Shown here piece by piece: positions 1-8,102 of a DNA stretch of 36,419 bases. The stretch lies in assembly GCF_000383235.1 (NCBI RefSeq), contig NZ_KB910964.1:1-36419 (forward strand). The letters run 5' to 3'. A model generated the notes under the pieces. It worked only from the letters and a program-made list of their open reading frames with translations, made no database searches and had not been told where the DNA came from. The position numbers were made by a program, and so were the translations under genes. The first letter of the stretch is position 1. Every line of letters starts with the position of its first letter. The DNA comes from Bacillus sp. 123MFChir2 (GTDB taxonomy: Bacteria > Bacillota > Bacilli > Bacillales > Bacillaceae_G).

Positions 1-800
1 GAAGCCCAGCCTTCGTTCATGATTTTCGTTTCAAGCTGCGGCCAGAAATATAACATTTCCTCACGCATCATCGTTAAAATATCGCGCTGCCATTCTTCTA
101 GTTCGCGGCTGTATTGTTCAATGAAAAGAAGTAAGTCTTTTTCTGGTTGCGGTGGAATTTTTCTTTTCTTCCTTGCATTCGGTAATTCACGTTTCTTATT
201 TCGATTCTCTAAGTTCCATAAATCATCGTATGGCGTTGGTGCCCTTCTCGTTTGTTCTTCCTCTTCTTGATCATCTACACTCCAAGAAAGCTTTGGTCTC
301 ATCAGTGAAGGATCAATGTGCTCTTGAATTGCTAATACTGCATCTAAAAACGTTTCAACTTCTGCTTTTCCGTATTTATGCTCATAATTTTTTACTCTCT
401 CTGCCGTTGCCGACATACTTTCGACCATATCCCGTTTTGTGTTAGAGAATCGAATATTATTTTTAAAGAAGTCACAATGCGCTAATACGTGAGCGACAAT
501 CAATTTATTTTGAATGAGTGAGTTTGTATCTAATAAAAAGGCATAGCACGGATTCGAGTTAATGACGAGCTCATATATTTTACTCAGTCCTAAATCATAG
601 TGAAGTTTCATCTTATAAAATTGTTTTCCAAAACTCCAATGCGAAAAGCGCGTTGGCATCCCGTAGGCACCGAATGTATAAATAATATCTGCTGGACAAA
701 TTTCATAACGCATCGGATAAAAATCCAATCCAAATCCTGTCGCGATTTCCGTAATCTCCGCAATTGCATATTGCAATGCTTTATCTTCACTACTTCTCAT
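1..800 (-). CDS. spoVR: SpoVR family stage V sporulation protein, partial (3' end outside window)
   Basis: Reading the minus strand from the ATG at 798-800 gives 266 uninterrupted codons that run off the left edge, so the C-terminus is missing. The N-terminus ([20 protein letters not shown]), the HWSFGK segment and the [15 protein letters not shown] segment are typical of SpoVR, a family needed for spore cortex formation in B. subtilis; full-length members are about 470 residues. A good ribosome binding site (GGAGGGAAAAG) lies just upstream. The upstream region has a plausible sigma-E -10 element, fitting mother-cell expression. The biochemical activity of the family is not settled. Confidence 0.93.
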   Translation of the reverse strand, partial: MRSSEDKALQYAIAEITEIATGFGLDFYPMRYEICPADIIYTFGAYGMPTRFSHWSFGKQFYKMKLHYDLGLSKIYELVINSNPCYAFLLDTNSLIQNKLIVAHVLAHCDFFKNNIRFSNTKRDMVESMSATAERVKNYEHKYGKAEVETFLDAVLAIQEHIDPSLMRPKLSWSVDDQEEEEQTRRAPTPYDDLWNLENRNKKRELPNARKKRKIPPQPEKDLLLFIEQYSRELEEWQRDILTMMREEMLYFWPQLETKIMNEGWA

Positions 801-832
801 CTCTTTTCCCTCCTTACACATTCCCTTATGAA

Positions 833-861
833 AGTGTATGAATAGAAACAAGCTTTCATGA
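833..861 (-). promoter_or_regulatory. Candidate sigma-E promoter of spoVR
   Basis: On the minus strand CATACACT (833-840) matches the sigma-E -10 consensus CATACAMT. A weak -35-like TCATGAA (855-861) lies 14 bp upstream. The predicted start is about 25 nt before the spoVR start codon. Known biology: spoVR of B. subtilis is sigma-E dependent. The -35 match is poor, so this is moderate evidence. Confidence 0.45.
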
Positions 862-959
862 GGATAAAAGAAACTCTCTCCTATCTTTTAGATGCGATTT
901 ACTTGAAAAACATGTAAAATTTTCTTTAGAAAAACAGTCATTACAAAGGGGACAATACT

Positions 960-1301
960 ATGAAAACAATCATGAAAGTTATGACAGTACAAGCATGGGA
1001 GAACGCAAAGGAAAAAGGAGTAATCGTCGAACCTTCTTTACAGGAAGAAGGCTTCATTCATTGCTCATTCCTTAGCCAATCATTACAGGTTGCTCATAAA
1101 CACTTTGCATCAGAACCTTCTCTTGTATTGTTAGCAATTGATGCTGAGCGTGTACAAGCAGAAATTAAATATGAATTAGCTACAAACGGTGAACAATATC
1201 CACACATTTACGGTGTCATTCATACAAGGGCGATTTCAAATGTATACACATTACATCAACATGAAGATGGCACGTTCACTCTTCCGGCAGAACTCGCATA
1301 A
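960..1301 (+). CDS. DUF952 domain-containing protein
   Basis: A 113-aa cytosolic protein with no signal peptide or membrane segment. It fits the DUF952 family: the N-terminal 'W..A...G' pattern, the signature GFIHCS near residues 31-36, a middle LLAIDAERV strand and the HIYG motif near residues 80-83. The family is small and stand-alone; its biochemical role is not established. The start ATG at 960 follows an AAAGGGG ribosome binding site with good spacing. The gene is monocistronic, divergent from spoVR, and closed by a strong intrinsic terminator at 1325-1358. Confidence 0.85.
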   Translation: MKTIMKVMTVQAWENAKEKGVIVEPSLQEEGFIHCSFLSQSLQVAHKHFASEPSLVLLAIDAERVQAEIKYELATNGEQYPHIYGVIHTRAISNVYTLHQHEDGTFTLPAELA

Positions 1302-1324
1302 AACATTTATAATACGGTTTGTTC

Positions 1325-1358
1325 AAAAATCCTGTCGAAATACTGACAGGATTTTTTC
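1325..1358 (+). terminator. Rho-independent terminator of the DUF952 gene
   Basis: AAAATCCTGTC pairs with GACAGGATTTT around a short loop and is followed by a T-rich tail. It lies 24 nt after the DUF952 stop codon. Confidence 0.85.
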
Positions 1359-1392
1359 TTAATCCACAGTCTGGGGATATACTATAAAGGGT

Positions 1393-1594
1393 TATATATA
1401 AATACAAGTTGACTTTTTAACATATAAGTCGCTGCTATGCCAAACAAAACATGGCGGCTACTTGCTGTCTACCTTTGTTTTAAACTTTGCACGTGGCAGG
1501 AAAAGGAACTGACCGCATCTATGCATGGCCAGTTGCTCTCGCCCACCGAAAAAGAAAAGGGTTTTTATGTTAGTTTCTCAATTTGCATTTATAT
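1393..1594 (+). repeat. bcr-type dispersed repeat, copy 1 (probably bcr1)
   Basis: The left end (ATAAATACAAGTTGAC) and right end (CAATTTGCATTTAT) are imperfect inverted repeats of each other. The interior carries GCACGTGGCAG, a GGAACTGACCGC...GGCCAGTTGCTC hairpin and AAAAAGAAAAGGGTTTTT. The same order of blocks recurs at six other sites in this window. Copy 7 at 33027 is nearly identical to this one. The ends lie in TTTAT/TATA-rich sequence. The name bcr1 is from memory of the B. cereus group repeat and is not verified. Confidence 0.82.
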
Positions 1595-1735
1595 ATTTAA
1601 ACTCACAAGATAGAATAGTATAATTCAAGGAAAATACGTTAAATTCAAATGATTCATGCAGTAAAATCTACTTAACACTAATTAAGGGGAAAACTTATAT
1701 GATAGATAATAAATTCCATATTGCGGTAGCTTTAT

Positions 1736-2108
1736 ATGCCTAAAATGGACAATGTACTAGCAATTCTCTGGATGCTTAGTTCAGGTAAAAAAATTACTGC
1801 AAAACAAATTTCAGAAAAGTTAGAGATGAATATAAGGACTGTATATCGTTATATTGATACACTTTCGACAAGTGGTGTACCTATAATTTCAGACACAGGG
1901 CATAACGGTGGATATACTTTATTGAATAATTTTATTGCAGCTCCTCTTTTTTTTGATTCCGAGGAGCAAACATCACTATTTCATGCTGCTGTTTTTGCAG
2001 AAGAGGCCGGGTATTATGGAGGCGAAGCACTAAATAGGGCTATTTCATCAAACCAAGAGCAGGAAAGAAAGATAAACCAAAATTTGCAGCACACCTTTAA
2101 TTACAAAC
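1736..2108 (+). pseudogene. Truncated WYL-type (YafY-like) helix-turn-helix regulator remnant
   Basis: The first ~120 codons encode a typical N-terminal HTH_11 domain of WYL regulators (LAILWMLSSGKKITAKQISE, then NIRTVYRYIDTLSTSGVPI and GHNGGYTLL), followed by the usual APLFFDSEEQ segment. Family members are about 300-320 aa with a C-terminal WYL domain. Here the reading frame runs straight into the nitroreductase terminator at 2105 and stops at 2170 after about 144 codons, so the WYL domain is gone. The stretch AISSNQEQERKI also looks shortened compared with family members. The ATG at 1736 has no good ribosome binding site of its own; a good AAGGGG site belongs to a 14-codon frame starting at 1699. 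I call it a gene remnant, though a short DNA-binding protein could still be made. Confidence 0.7.
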
Positions 2109-2142
2109 CAACAGTGAGGGCTGAAGCCCCCACTGTTGGAAT
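2105..2142 (-). terminator. Hairpin terminator of the nitroreductase gene
   Basis: CCAACAGTGAGGGCT pairs with AGCCCCCACTGTTGG (one mismatch) around a tiny loop. It lies directly after the nitroreductase stop on the minus strand and marks where the WYL regulator remnant loses homology. The T-tract is only moderate. Confidence 0.7.
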
Positions 2143-2149
2143 TTTCACT

Positions 2150-2710
2150 TTACCCTTCAATAATCTCTAACTTCTCCATAATCGGTGTACGCTCTTTTCC
2201 TTCTGGTACTTTATCAAAATAGCCGACATGTAAAATGCCAACAACTCGATGTCCCTTCGTTAAACCGATTGCTTTCATAAAATCAGGATTGTAAATGAGT
2301 CCGCCTGTTTTCCAAACAGTTCCTAATCGATGTTCCCAAGCTAGTAGCTGAAAGTTTTGGATAAATGCACATACAGCAGCATAGTCTTCATCACGCTGTA
2401 CTTGGCGCGGGTCTTCATCTATATACACAACGATTTGAACTGGTGTATTCATAAACCGTTCTGTTAACATGTTTCCACGCTTTTCTCTTTCCTCTGGTGA
2501 AAAAGAACTTAACACCGCGTCTACTAGTATTTTGCGGCCGTCCCCCATAAATAATTTACATTGCCACGGCTCGCGATTCTTATGATTCGGGGCCCACGTT
2601 GCATCATTTAATAGTTCAATTAGCAATTCTTTTTCTACTGCTTGTTTTGTAAATGTACGAATGGACCTTCTTTCTTTCACAACAGTTGCGATAGAAGTAT
2701 AAGTTGTCAT
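2150..2710 (-). CDS. Nitroreductase family protein (YdjA-like)
   Basis: A 186-aa flavin-dependent nitroreductase-fold protein, the usual length for the family. The N-terminal ERRSIRTFTKQAV motif binds the FMN phosphate. ATWAPNHKNREPWQ (near residues 38-51) is the second FMN-contact segment, and GTVWKTGG near residue 130 is the late conserved loop. Such enzymes reduce nitro compounds, quinones or enones with NAD(P)H; the substrate cannot be read from sequence. The start ATG follows GAGGGAGAGGG. It is transcribed alone from the minus strand and converges on the WYL remnant, sharing the hairpin at 2105-2142. Confidence 0.9.
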   Translation of the reverse strand: MTTYTSIATVVKERRSIRTFTKQAVEKELLIELLNDATWAPNHKNREPWQCKLFMGDGRKILVDAVLSSFSPEEREKRGNMLTERFMNTPVQIVVYIDEDPRQVQRDEDYAAVCAFIQNFQLLAWEHRLGTVWKTGGLIYNPDFMKAIGLTKGHRVVGILHVGYFDKVPEGKERTPIMEKLEIIEG

Positions 2711-2850
2711 TTTTCCCTCTCCCTCATCAATTTTATCTATATGTATACGCCATTAGTTGATAAAGATTATCAATTTCAATTATAATCCTGTTTCCTTATA
2801 GAAATCAATATTTAATACAGAAAACCATTTTCTTTTTATATCACACAACA

Positions 2851-2885
2851 AAAAATCGCCTTACTTGATGTAAGACGATTTTCAT
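2851..2885 (-). terminator. Rho-independent terminator of the two-component operon
   Basis: On the minus strand AAAATCGTCTTACA pairs with TGTAAGGCGATTTT-type sequence around a short loop and is followed by a T-run (complement of 2849-2855). The hairpin overlaps the last codons of the histidine kinase. Confidence 0.8.
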
Positions 2886-4291
2886 GATTTTGGAAAACGT
2901 ATGATAAACATTGTTCCTTTCCCTTGTTCACTCGTTACTTCAATTGTTCCATCGTGCAGTTTCACAAGTTCCTTTACAATTGATAATCCTAATCCGAATT
3001 CACCATAACTATTCGTTCTAGAAGCATCCGCTTTATAAAAGCGCGACCACACGGCAGCTACTTCTTCTTGCTTCATTCCGATTCCTGTATCTGCAATTTC
3101 AATCGTTACTGTTTGTCCTTCTTCTCTTCCTCGTAATCGAATCGTTCCGTTCTCTGTAAATTGCAGACTATTCTTTATGATGTTTAGTAAAATTTGCAGC
3201 AATCGGTCATAATCAGCGTAAACAAATAAACGAGCGGGGACATCGATTTCAATCTTATTTTCCTTTTCCTTTGCTTGTAGTTCTAACTGTTCACGAATGA
3301 CTTCAAATACTTCTTTTACGTCAATTTCTTCTTTTTGAAGTGTAATTTCATTTGAAAGAATTTTTTCATAGTCTAACGTTTCATGAACGAGGCGAATTAA
3401 TCGCTTCGTTTCTTGTTCCATCATTTCATAGCAGCGCTGCTTTTTCTCCTCTGGAATGAGGTCATTCTTCATTCCTTCTACTAAACCATTCATTGTCGTA
3501 AGCGGTGTTTTTAATTCATGGGAAACATCCGCAATAAATTGACGTTTTCGCTTTTCTAAACGCTCAATCTCTATCTGCGCTTTATGAAGCTGCTGCGCCA
3601 TATTGTTAAAATCGTTTCCGAGCAAACCAATTTCATCATATTGTCCAATAGGAATATGTACATCATACTGGCCTTTTGCGATCATTTCAGTTGCCCCGCG
3701 AAGACGTTGCACCCGTTTGACTAAAGAGCGTGAGAAAAAAATACTAACCACAAGTACAATTAGGAATGTAATTCCTGCCGCAATAAATAAATAACGATTT
3801 AATTCCGTAATGATTTCAAGTGTGTTGCGGATAGGAGCTGTTAACATCACACCGCCTTGCAGTTCACCATTTCTCATATATGGAAGCGCAACAATGGATA
3901 CAGGTTGTTCAAATCTATTTACGTCTCGTTTTATTTTCAATGTTTCACCATGTTGAATTTTCTTCCATTCTTCCTCGCTTAACAATGGATTTTTCTTTAC
4001 ATGAACTGGTGATTGCGTAATTTCTCCCTTTTCATTAAAGATGAAAAACTTCGTTTCACGTGCACGTAATAGATTAGAAAAATGTTTTAGTTTCACAACA
4101 TGAACATCCATTTCTTTTTTCTCAAGCTCATCAATAATTTTATTCCCATAAGAAGTAAGCTCGTCTACCTTTGTTTCATACGCAAGATTTTCAGCTAAAC
4201 TTAAAAACATCACACTTAATAAAATAAAGGCAACAAGAAAAACAAGAATGTAACTAAATAACAGCTGATAAAAATATTTAATCCTTTTCAC
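2882..4291 (-). CDS. Sensor histidine kinase (two transmembrane segments, HAMP domain)
   Basis: A 469-aa membrane sensor kinase. Transmembrane segments lie near residues 11-31 and 168-186 and enclose an extracytoplasmic sensor of about 135 residues. A HAMP domain follows (about 188-240), then a HisKA domain with FIADVSHELKTPLTT (phospho-acceptor His258) and an HATPase_c domain with the N box (LLNIIKNSL), DTGIGM and GLGLSIV. The start is a GTG overlapping the end of the response regulator gene by 14 nt, so the two are translationally coupled. Signal and targets are unknown. Known family behaviour is autophosphorylation and transfer to the partner regulator. Confidence 0.93.
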   Translation of the reverse strand: MKRIKYFYQLLFSYILVFLVAFILLSVMFLSLAENLAYETKVDELTSYGNKIIDELEKKEMDVHVVKLKHFSNLLRARETKFFIFNEKGEITQSPVHVKKNPLLSEEEWKKIQHGETLKIKRDVNRFEQPVSIVALPYMRNGELQGGVMLTAPIRNTLEIITELNRYLFIAAGITFLIVLVVSIFFSRSLVKRVQRLRGATEMIAKGQYDVHIPIGQYDEIGLLGNDFNNMAQQLHKAQIEIERLEKRKRQFIADVSHELKTPLTTMNGLVEGMKNDLIPEEKKQRCYEMMEQETKRLIRLVHETLDYEKILSNEITLQKEEIDVKEVFEVIREQLELQAKEKENKIEIDVPARLFVYADYDRLLQILLNIIKNSLQFTENGTIRLRGREEGQTVTIEIADTGIGMKQEEVAAVWSRFYKADASRTNSYGEFGLGLSIVKELVKLHDGTIEVTSEQGKGTMFIIRFPKS

Positions 4292-4964
4292 AGCCAGCTA
4301 CCACTTCGTCAAATTTATAACCAACGCCCCACACAGTTTGAATCCATATATGCGAATCCGTTCTAATTTTTTTACGAAGCCGTTTAATATGTACATCGAC
4401 CGTTCGCTCATCTCCGTAAAATTGATAGCCCCAAATGCGCTCTAAAAGCTGCTCCCTACGAAATACTTGGCGCGGATGTTTCGTAAAAAAGACGAGTAGT
4501 TCAAATTCTTTTGGCGTTAAATTATTCACTTTCTCACCGTCTAAAAATACTTCTCTCGTTTCTTCATTAATATGAAAATGACTCGTTTCATTTTTCACCT
4601 GTTTTTTTGCTAAACGACGGACAACTGCCTTCATCCGTGCAATTAATGTAAGTGGGCTAAATGGCTTCGTAACATAATCGTCTGCCCCAATTTCTAATCC
4701 AAGCACTTGATCCGCTTCACTATCTTTTGCGGTTAACATAATGATAGGAACGTCACTGCTTTCTCTTATTTTTTGACATAGTTTTATACCGTCCATCCCT
4801 GGAATCATCCAATCTATAATAAGCAAATCCCACTCTTTCTTTTGAAACAATGCATATGCTTCTAAACCATCTGCGACAAATGTTGCTTGAAAATTTTCTT
4901 TCATAAAAAACAATTCAAGCATAGAACACACACTTTCATTATCCTCAACAATTAATACATGCAT
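4278..4964 (-). CDS. OmpR-family response regulator
   Basis: A 228-aa regulator with a receiver domain (acidic pocket E7-D8, phospho-acceptor D51 in LLIIDWMIPG, conserved T/K further on) and a C-terminal winged-helix DNA-binding domain ending in TVWGVGYKF. I chose the ATG at 4964 because GGAGAAGGTGC sits just upstream and MHVLIVEDN is the canonical start of the fold. An upstream TTG at 5030 would add 22 residues with no receiver homology. It is the first gene of a two-gene operon with the kinase downstream. The regulon is unknown; the exported protein transcribed divergently at 5314 is a reasonable candidate target (inference). Confidence 0.93.
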   Translation of the reverse strand: MHVLIVEDNESVCSMLELFFMKENFQATFVADGLEAYALFQKKEWDLLIIDWMIPGMDGIKLCQKIRESSDVPIIMLTAKDSEADQVLGLEIGADDYVTKPFSPLTLIARMKAVVRRLAKKQVKNETSHFHINEETREVFLDGEKVNNLTPKEFELLVFFTKHPRQVFRREQLLERIWGYQFYGDERTVDVHIKRLRKKIRTDSHIWIQTVWGVGYKFDEVVAGCEKD

Positions 4965-5042
4965 CGCAGCACCTTCTCCATTCATTGAAATCTTTCTCTT
5001 CATTTTAAGGCTCTTATCATATAGAAACAACTCTCTACTTCT

Positions 5043-5230
5043 CTATATAAAATCCATTTTAATTTTTCAACATATTAGCCACAAACATGAACGCTACTTG
5101 CTCTCCCTTTGTTTTAATCCTTGCACGCGGCAGAAAATGGCCCTGACCGCTACTATACATGGCCAGATGCTCTCGCCCTCCTTAAAAAGACAGGGTTTTT
5201 GACATTAGTTTTTCAATTTGTACCTATTTA
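5043..5230 (+). repeat. bcr-type dispersed repeat, copy 2
   Basis: It carries the same block order as copy 1: TATATAAAATCC left end, TTTTTCAACATATTAG, CCTTTGTTTTAATCCTTGCACG, GGCAGAAAA, CCCTGACCGC...GGCCAGATGCTCTCGCCC, AAAAAGACAGGGTTTTT and TTTTTCAATTTGTA right end. It is more diverged than copies 1 and 7. It lies between the divergent response regulator and the secreted-protein gene. Confidence 0.78.
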
Positions 5231-5251
5231 AAACATAATTTGTTCATAGTT

Positions 5252-5279
5252 TTGTCATATCTTTTGGATAAGCTATAAC
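5252..5279 (+). promoter_or_regulatory. Candidate sigma-A promoter of the secreted protein gene
   Basis: TTGTCA (5252-5257), 16-bp spacer, TATAAC (5274-5279). The start codon is about 30 nt downstream of the predicted transcription start. Confidence 0.5.
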
Positions 5280-5313
5280 AAAAGCAATCAACTATATATA
5301 GGAGTGATCAAAC

Positions 5314-5913
5314 ATGAAGAAAAAGCTAGTAACAGGAATGTTAGCGGTATCATTATTATGCGGAGCAACATCGCTAACTGCATACGCGTCTACAAATAAC
5401 TCACCAGCAGAAACAAAGCACCATAAATTCATTTCTGAAGAACAATACAAATCCTTAACAGAAAAAGGCTATCAAAAGCATGAAATTCGGAAAGCAGCGC
5501 GCATTGCTAAATTAAGTGGAAATGATATTAACACTGTATTAGACTACTATAAAGAAAAGCAGACGTGGAAAGAGACTGCTAAGCACTTTGGCGTTGATAA
5601 GAAGAAGCTGCATAAACATCATATGAGTAAAGAGGCAAAAGCAAAGTTGTTTCAAAAAGTAGCAGACATGCAAAAATCAACGCCAGATCAAGTGAAACAA
5701 ACGATGCGTGACTATGAAGTATCTTTGTTCCAACTTGCAGCGCTCAACATGATTTCACAAAAGAGTAACACACCTTTAAATGACGTTTTAAAAATGAAGA
5801 AAGACGGTATGAATGTAAAACAAATTGCTGAAAAATTAAATGTGAAAAAAGAGGATATACAAGCGGAAATCAAGAAATTAAAAGCAGAATTAAAAATGAA
5901 AAAAGCAAGATAA
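5314..5913 (+). CDS. Secreted protein of unknown function, helical C-terminus
   Basis: 199 aa with a clear Sec signal peptide: MKKK, a hydrophobic core (VTGMLAVSLLCGATSL) and a likely cleavage after AYA (residue 25). The mature part is rich in Lys, Glu and Gln and predicted helical. It has repeated segments resembling small helix-turn-helix units: KHEIRKAARIAKLSGNDINT, WKETAKHFGVDKKKL and VKQIAEKLNVKKEDIQ. I recognise no enzyme motif. It starts after a TAGGAGTGATC ribosome binding site, has its own promoter and terminator, and is divergent from the two-component system, which may regulate it (inference). Confidence 0.8.
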   Translation: MKKKLVTGMLAVSLLCGATSLTAYASTNNSPAETKHHKFISEEQYKSLTEKGYQKHEIRKAARIAKLSGNDINTVLDYYKEKQTWKETAKHFGVDKKKLHKHHMSKEAKAKLFQKVADMQKSTPDQVKQTMRDYEVSLFQLAALNMISQKSNTPLNDVLKMKKDGMNVKQIAEKLNVKKEDIQAEIKKLKAELKMKKAR

Positions 5914-5944
5914 GGAAGGAGTGCGCATTCACTCCTTCTTTTTT
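5914..5944 (+). terminator. Rho-independent terminator
   Basis: GAAGGAGTG (5915-5923) pairs with CACTCCTTC (5930-5938) and is followed by a T-run. It directly follows the secreted-protein stop. Confidence 0.88.
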
Positions 5945-6021
5945 ACTTCTAAAATTAAGCTGCGCTTAATATATGTTTATATACCTGTCCATTTTCGGAG
6001 GAAACTAAAGGAGGAATCCCA

Positions 6022-6531
6022 ATGAGAAAGCCGCTTTTATTATGTTGTATAACGGGAATTCTTGCATTTACAATGATTGGCTGCAACAATGCTGAACAAA
6101 AACAACAAGCAAAAGAGACGAGCTCATCACATCAACATCATACAGAAAAGCAAAGAGACATTGCCGAAACAACAAAAGGAATCGACACACTTCCTTCTTT
6201 CTTATCGGAACAAGATGCGCAAATTAAAAAGATTTACGCTGTGGCAGGACAACATGCCGAATTGCTTCAATGGATTCCATGCTACTGTGGATGCGGTGAG
6301 AGCGTAGGACATAAAAGCAATAAAAACTGTTTCATTCGTGAAATCAAAAAAGATGGCCAAGTTGTTTGGGATTCTCATGCAACAACTTGTGTAAATTGCC
6401 TTGAAATTGTATTAGAAGCGGCAAGGTTACAAGACAAAGGAAAATCACCGCTTGAAATCCGAAAATACATTGATAATAAATATAAAGAAGGGTATGCAAA
6501 ACCGACGCCTACTCCGATGCCAAAAGCATAA
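6022..6531 (+). CDS. PCYCGC-motif lipoprotein
   Basis: A 169-aa lipoprotein. The signal peptide ends in the lipobox FTMIGC with Cys21 as the lipidated residue, followed by a Gln/Ser/His-rich linker. The domain carries IPCYCGCGES near residues 86-95, then further Cys at NCFIREIK and TTCVNCLE, and is the PCYCGC family found in spore-formers. The Cys/His set suggests metal or heme binding or redox activity, but this is inference. Two possible ribosome binding sites precede the ATG; AAAGGAGGAATCCC is the better spaced. It ends with Thr-Pro repeats and is followed by a terminator at 6579. Confidence 0.88.
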   Translation: MRKPLLLCCITGILAFTMIGCNNAEQKQQAKETSSSHQHHTEKQRDIAETTKGIDTLPSFLSEQDAQIKKIYAVAGQHAELLQWIPCYCGCGESVGHKSNKNCFIREIKKDGQVVWDSHATTCVNCLEIVLEAARLQDKGKSPLEIRKYIDNKYKEGYAKPTPTPMPKA

Positions 6532-6578
6532 GCTGAAATTTTTATGATGTATTAGCATATTCTCCAATTAAGCGAAAT

Positions 6579-6609
6579 AAAAACGTGGGATTATCTCCCT
6601 CGTTTTTTT
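6579..6609 (+). terminator. Rho-independent terminator
   Basis: AAAACG-GGGA pairs with TCCC-CGTTTT (one bulged base per arm), followed by seven T residues. It lies about 50 nt after the PCYCGC lipoprotein stop. Confidence 0.72.
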
Positions 6610-6699
6610 ATGTTCTTGCTTTGTTAACAAATTCTCTCAAGTGTATTTCCTTCTTTCTGTCACACACTATATATAACTCCTCATTAAAGGAGGCACACA

Positions 6700-6939
6700 A
6701 TGCACACATACACCGACTACGATAAGGCTCTTTATTACACATATTGTTGCGATTGGGAGAAGCTGCTTGTACTTATGGTACAAACAGAAGATCAGTTGTT
6801 TTCAAAGCGAATTGAACACTTCCTACACTCATATCAATACAGTAACGATCTATCCGAAATTGACAAACAACTTCAACTGTTGTTTCAATATATCGATCAT
6901 GCTACGCAGAAAACATATGCAGAGCAAGCCTATATGTAA
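6700..6939 (+). CDS. Small cytosolic protein of unknown function
   Basis: A 79-aa ORF with an excellent ribosome binding site (AAAGGAGGCACACA before ATG). It has no signal peptide or membrane helix. The composition is unusual: many aromatic residues (YTDYDKALYYTYCCDWEK at the N-terminus) with amphipathic helices (DQLFSKRIEHFLHSY, DKQLQLLFQYIDHA). I do not recognise a family. A strong hairpin follows at 6962. An overlapping frame at 6767 lacks a ribosome binding site and is ignored. Confidence 0.72.
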   Translation: MHTYTDYDKALYYTYCCDWEKLLVLMVQTEDQLFSKRIEHFLHSYQYSNDLSEIDKQLQLLFQYIDHATQKTYAEQAYM

Positions 6940-6961
6940 CGAACCAAGCTCCTACTATGAT

Positions 6962-7000
6962 AAGATGCTATCCCAATGTACCGGGGTAGCATCTTAGTAT
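6962..7000 (+). terminator. Strong hairpin, probable terminator
   Basis: AAGATGCTA-CCC (6962 on) pairs with GGG-TAGCATCTT (to 6995), a 12-13 bp stem with one mismatch. The tail AGTATATTTTA is only moderately T-rich. Confidence 0.7.
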
Positions 7001-7013
7001 ATTTTACCAGACC

Positions 7014-7041
7014 ATTGTTCATAATACGTATTATGAACAAT
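7014..7041. promoter_or_regulatory. Perfect 28-bp palindrome upstream of the LCP gene, candidate operator
   Basis: Each half is ATTGTTCATAATAC (7014-7027) and its exact reverse complement (7028-7041), with no central spacer. It ends 20 nt before the GTG start of the LCP-family gene. A dyad of this length and perfection in a promoter region suggests the site of a dimeric regulator (TetR or MarR size range), but the regulator is unknown. It is not followed by a T-run, so a terminator role is unlikely. Confidence 0.6.
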
Positions 7042-7061
7042 AAGCAAACGGACGTGATGTT

Positions 7062-7949
7062 GTGAAAAAACACATTTACTTACTTTTACTTATCGCCCTA
7101 TTGGTCAGCGGTTGTCAAAAATCACCAAAAGAAACAGCTCCGAAGTTTCAAGGAGCAAAAAACGAAAAAGGATTACTGAACGTACTCCTGATTGGCAGCG
7201 ATTCACGCGGAGAAACGCAAGCTAGGGCTGATACGATTATGATTGCACAATATAACAAACAAGAAAAAACAGTTAAACTTGCTTCTATTATGCGCGATAG
7301 CTACGTAGAGATTCCTACATACGATAAAAAGTATAATAAAATTAATGCTGCCTACTATTATGGCGGTCCTGAATTATTACGCAAAACGATCCAACATAAC
7401 TTTGGAATCGATGTATCTCATTACGTAACAGTTGATTTTGCTGCATTTGAAAAAATTGTAGATACTATCGCACCAGAAGGAATTACTGTAAATGTAACGC
7501 AGACAATTATCGATGATATGGGATTACATGTACAACCTGGCTCGCAGCAATTACACGGAAAAGAATTATTAAAGTATGCACGCTTCCGTCATGATGCTGA
7601 AAGCGACTTTGGACGTGTAGGGCGCCAGCAAGAAGTACTACAAGCTCTGCAAAAAGCCTTTACTGAAAAAGTGCAATCCGTAGACGGGGTCTTCCAATTA
7701 CCTATGATTGTTTATGATCTTCTTCCTTATATTCAAACGAGCATGGATACGCAAACGTTATTCTCACTCGGCAGTAACGTTCTCGCTCACCCTATTGAAA
7801 AGGTGGAAACGATGCGAATTCCAGTCGCAAATGGATACGAACCGAAAACGTATAAACATGCCGGTGCAGTATTAGAACTTCATTCGCAAAAAAATAAAGA
7901 AGCGATTCAAGGCTTTTTTATCAAGTCTACGAAAGCCGTGAATCAATAA
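7062..7949 (+). CDS. LytR-CpsA-Psr (LCP) family protein, lipoprotein form
   Basis: A 295-aa LCP-domain protein. The core has the family motifs: LLIGSDSRGETQARADTIM near residues 42-60, ASIMRDSYV, KINAAYYYGG and the YARFRHDAESDFGRVGRQQ block near residues 172-190. LCP enzymes attach wall polymers such as teichoic acids or capsule to peptidoglycan. Unusually, the N-terminus ends in a lipobox (LLVSGC, Cys18) rather than an uncleaved transmembrane anchor, so it is probably a lipoprotein. The start is GTG at 7062; the ATG at 7057 is out of frame and hits a stop at once. The gene is closed by a strong terminator and preceded by a 28-bp palindrome. Confidence 0.92.
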   Translation: MKKHIYLLLLIALLVSGCQKSPKETAPKFQGAKNEKGLLNVLLIGSDSRGETQARADTIMIAQYNKQEKTVKLASIMRDSYVEIPTYDKKYNKINAAYYYGGPELLRKTIQHNFGIDVSHYVTVDFAAFEKIVDTIAPEGITVNVTQTIIDDMGLHVQPGSQQLHGKELLKYARFRHDAESDFGRVGRQQEVLQALQKAFTEKVQSVDGVFQLPMIVYDLLPYIQTSMDTQTLFSLGSNVLAHPIEKVETMRIPVANGYEPKTYKHAGAVLELHSQKNKEAIQGFFIKSTKAVNQ

Positions 7950-7959
7950 CATTCCCTGA

Positions 7960-7990
7960 AAAACAAGGTGTATTTCACCTTGTTTTTTTA
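7960..7990 (+). terminator. Rho-independent terminator of the LCP gene
   Basis: AACAAGGTG pairs with CACCTTGTT around TATTT, followed by a T-run. Confidence 0.9.
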
Positions 7991-8102
7991 TTTCTGAGTT
8001 TTCAGCGCAAAAAGCTTTTATTATATCGAATGTTTTGCTTTCTTTTCCCCTCCTCCTCATACTATAATTTTGTGTGTAACTATTATAAGAGAGGTATAGA
8101 AA

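Noticed and set aside
4965-5030. Longer response regulator starting at TTG 5030
   Set aside because: The extra 22 residues are not receiver-domain sequence, while ATG 4964 has a clear ribosome binding site.
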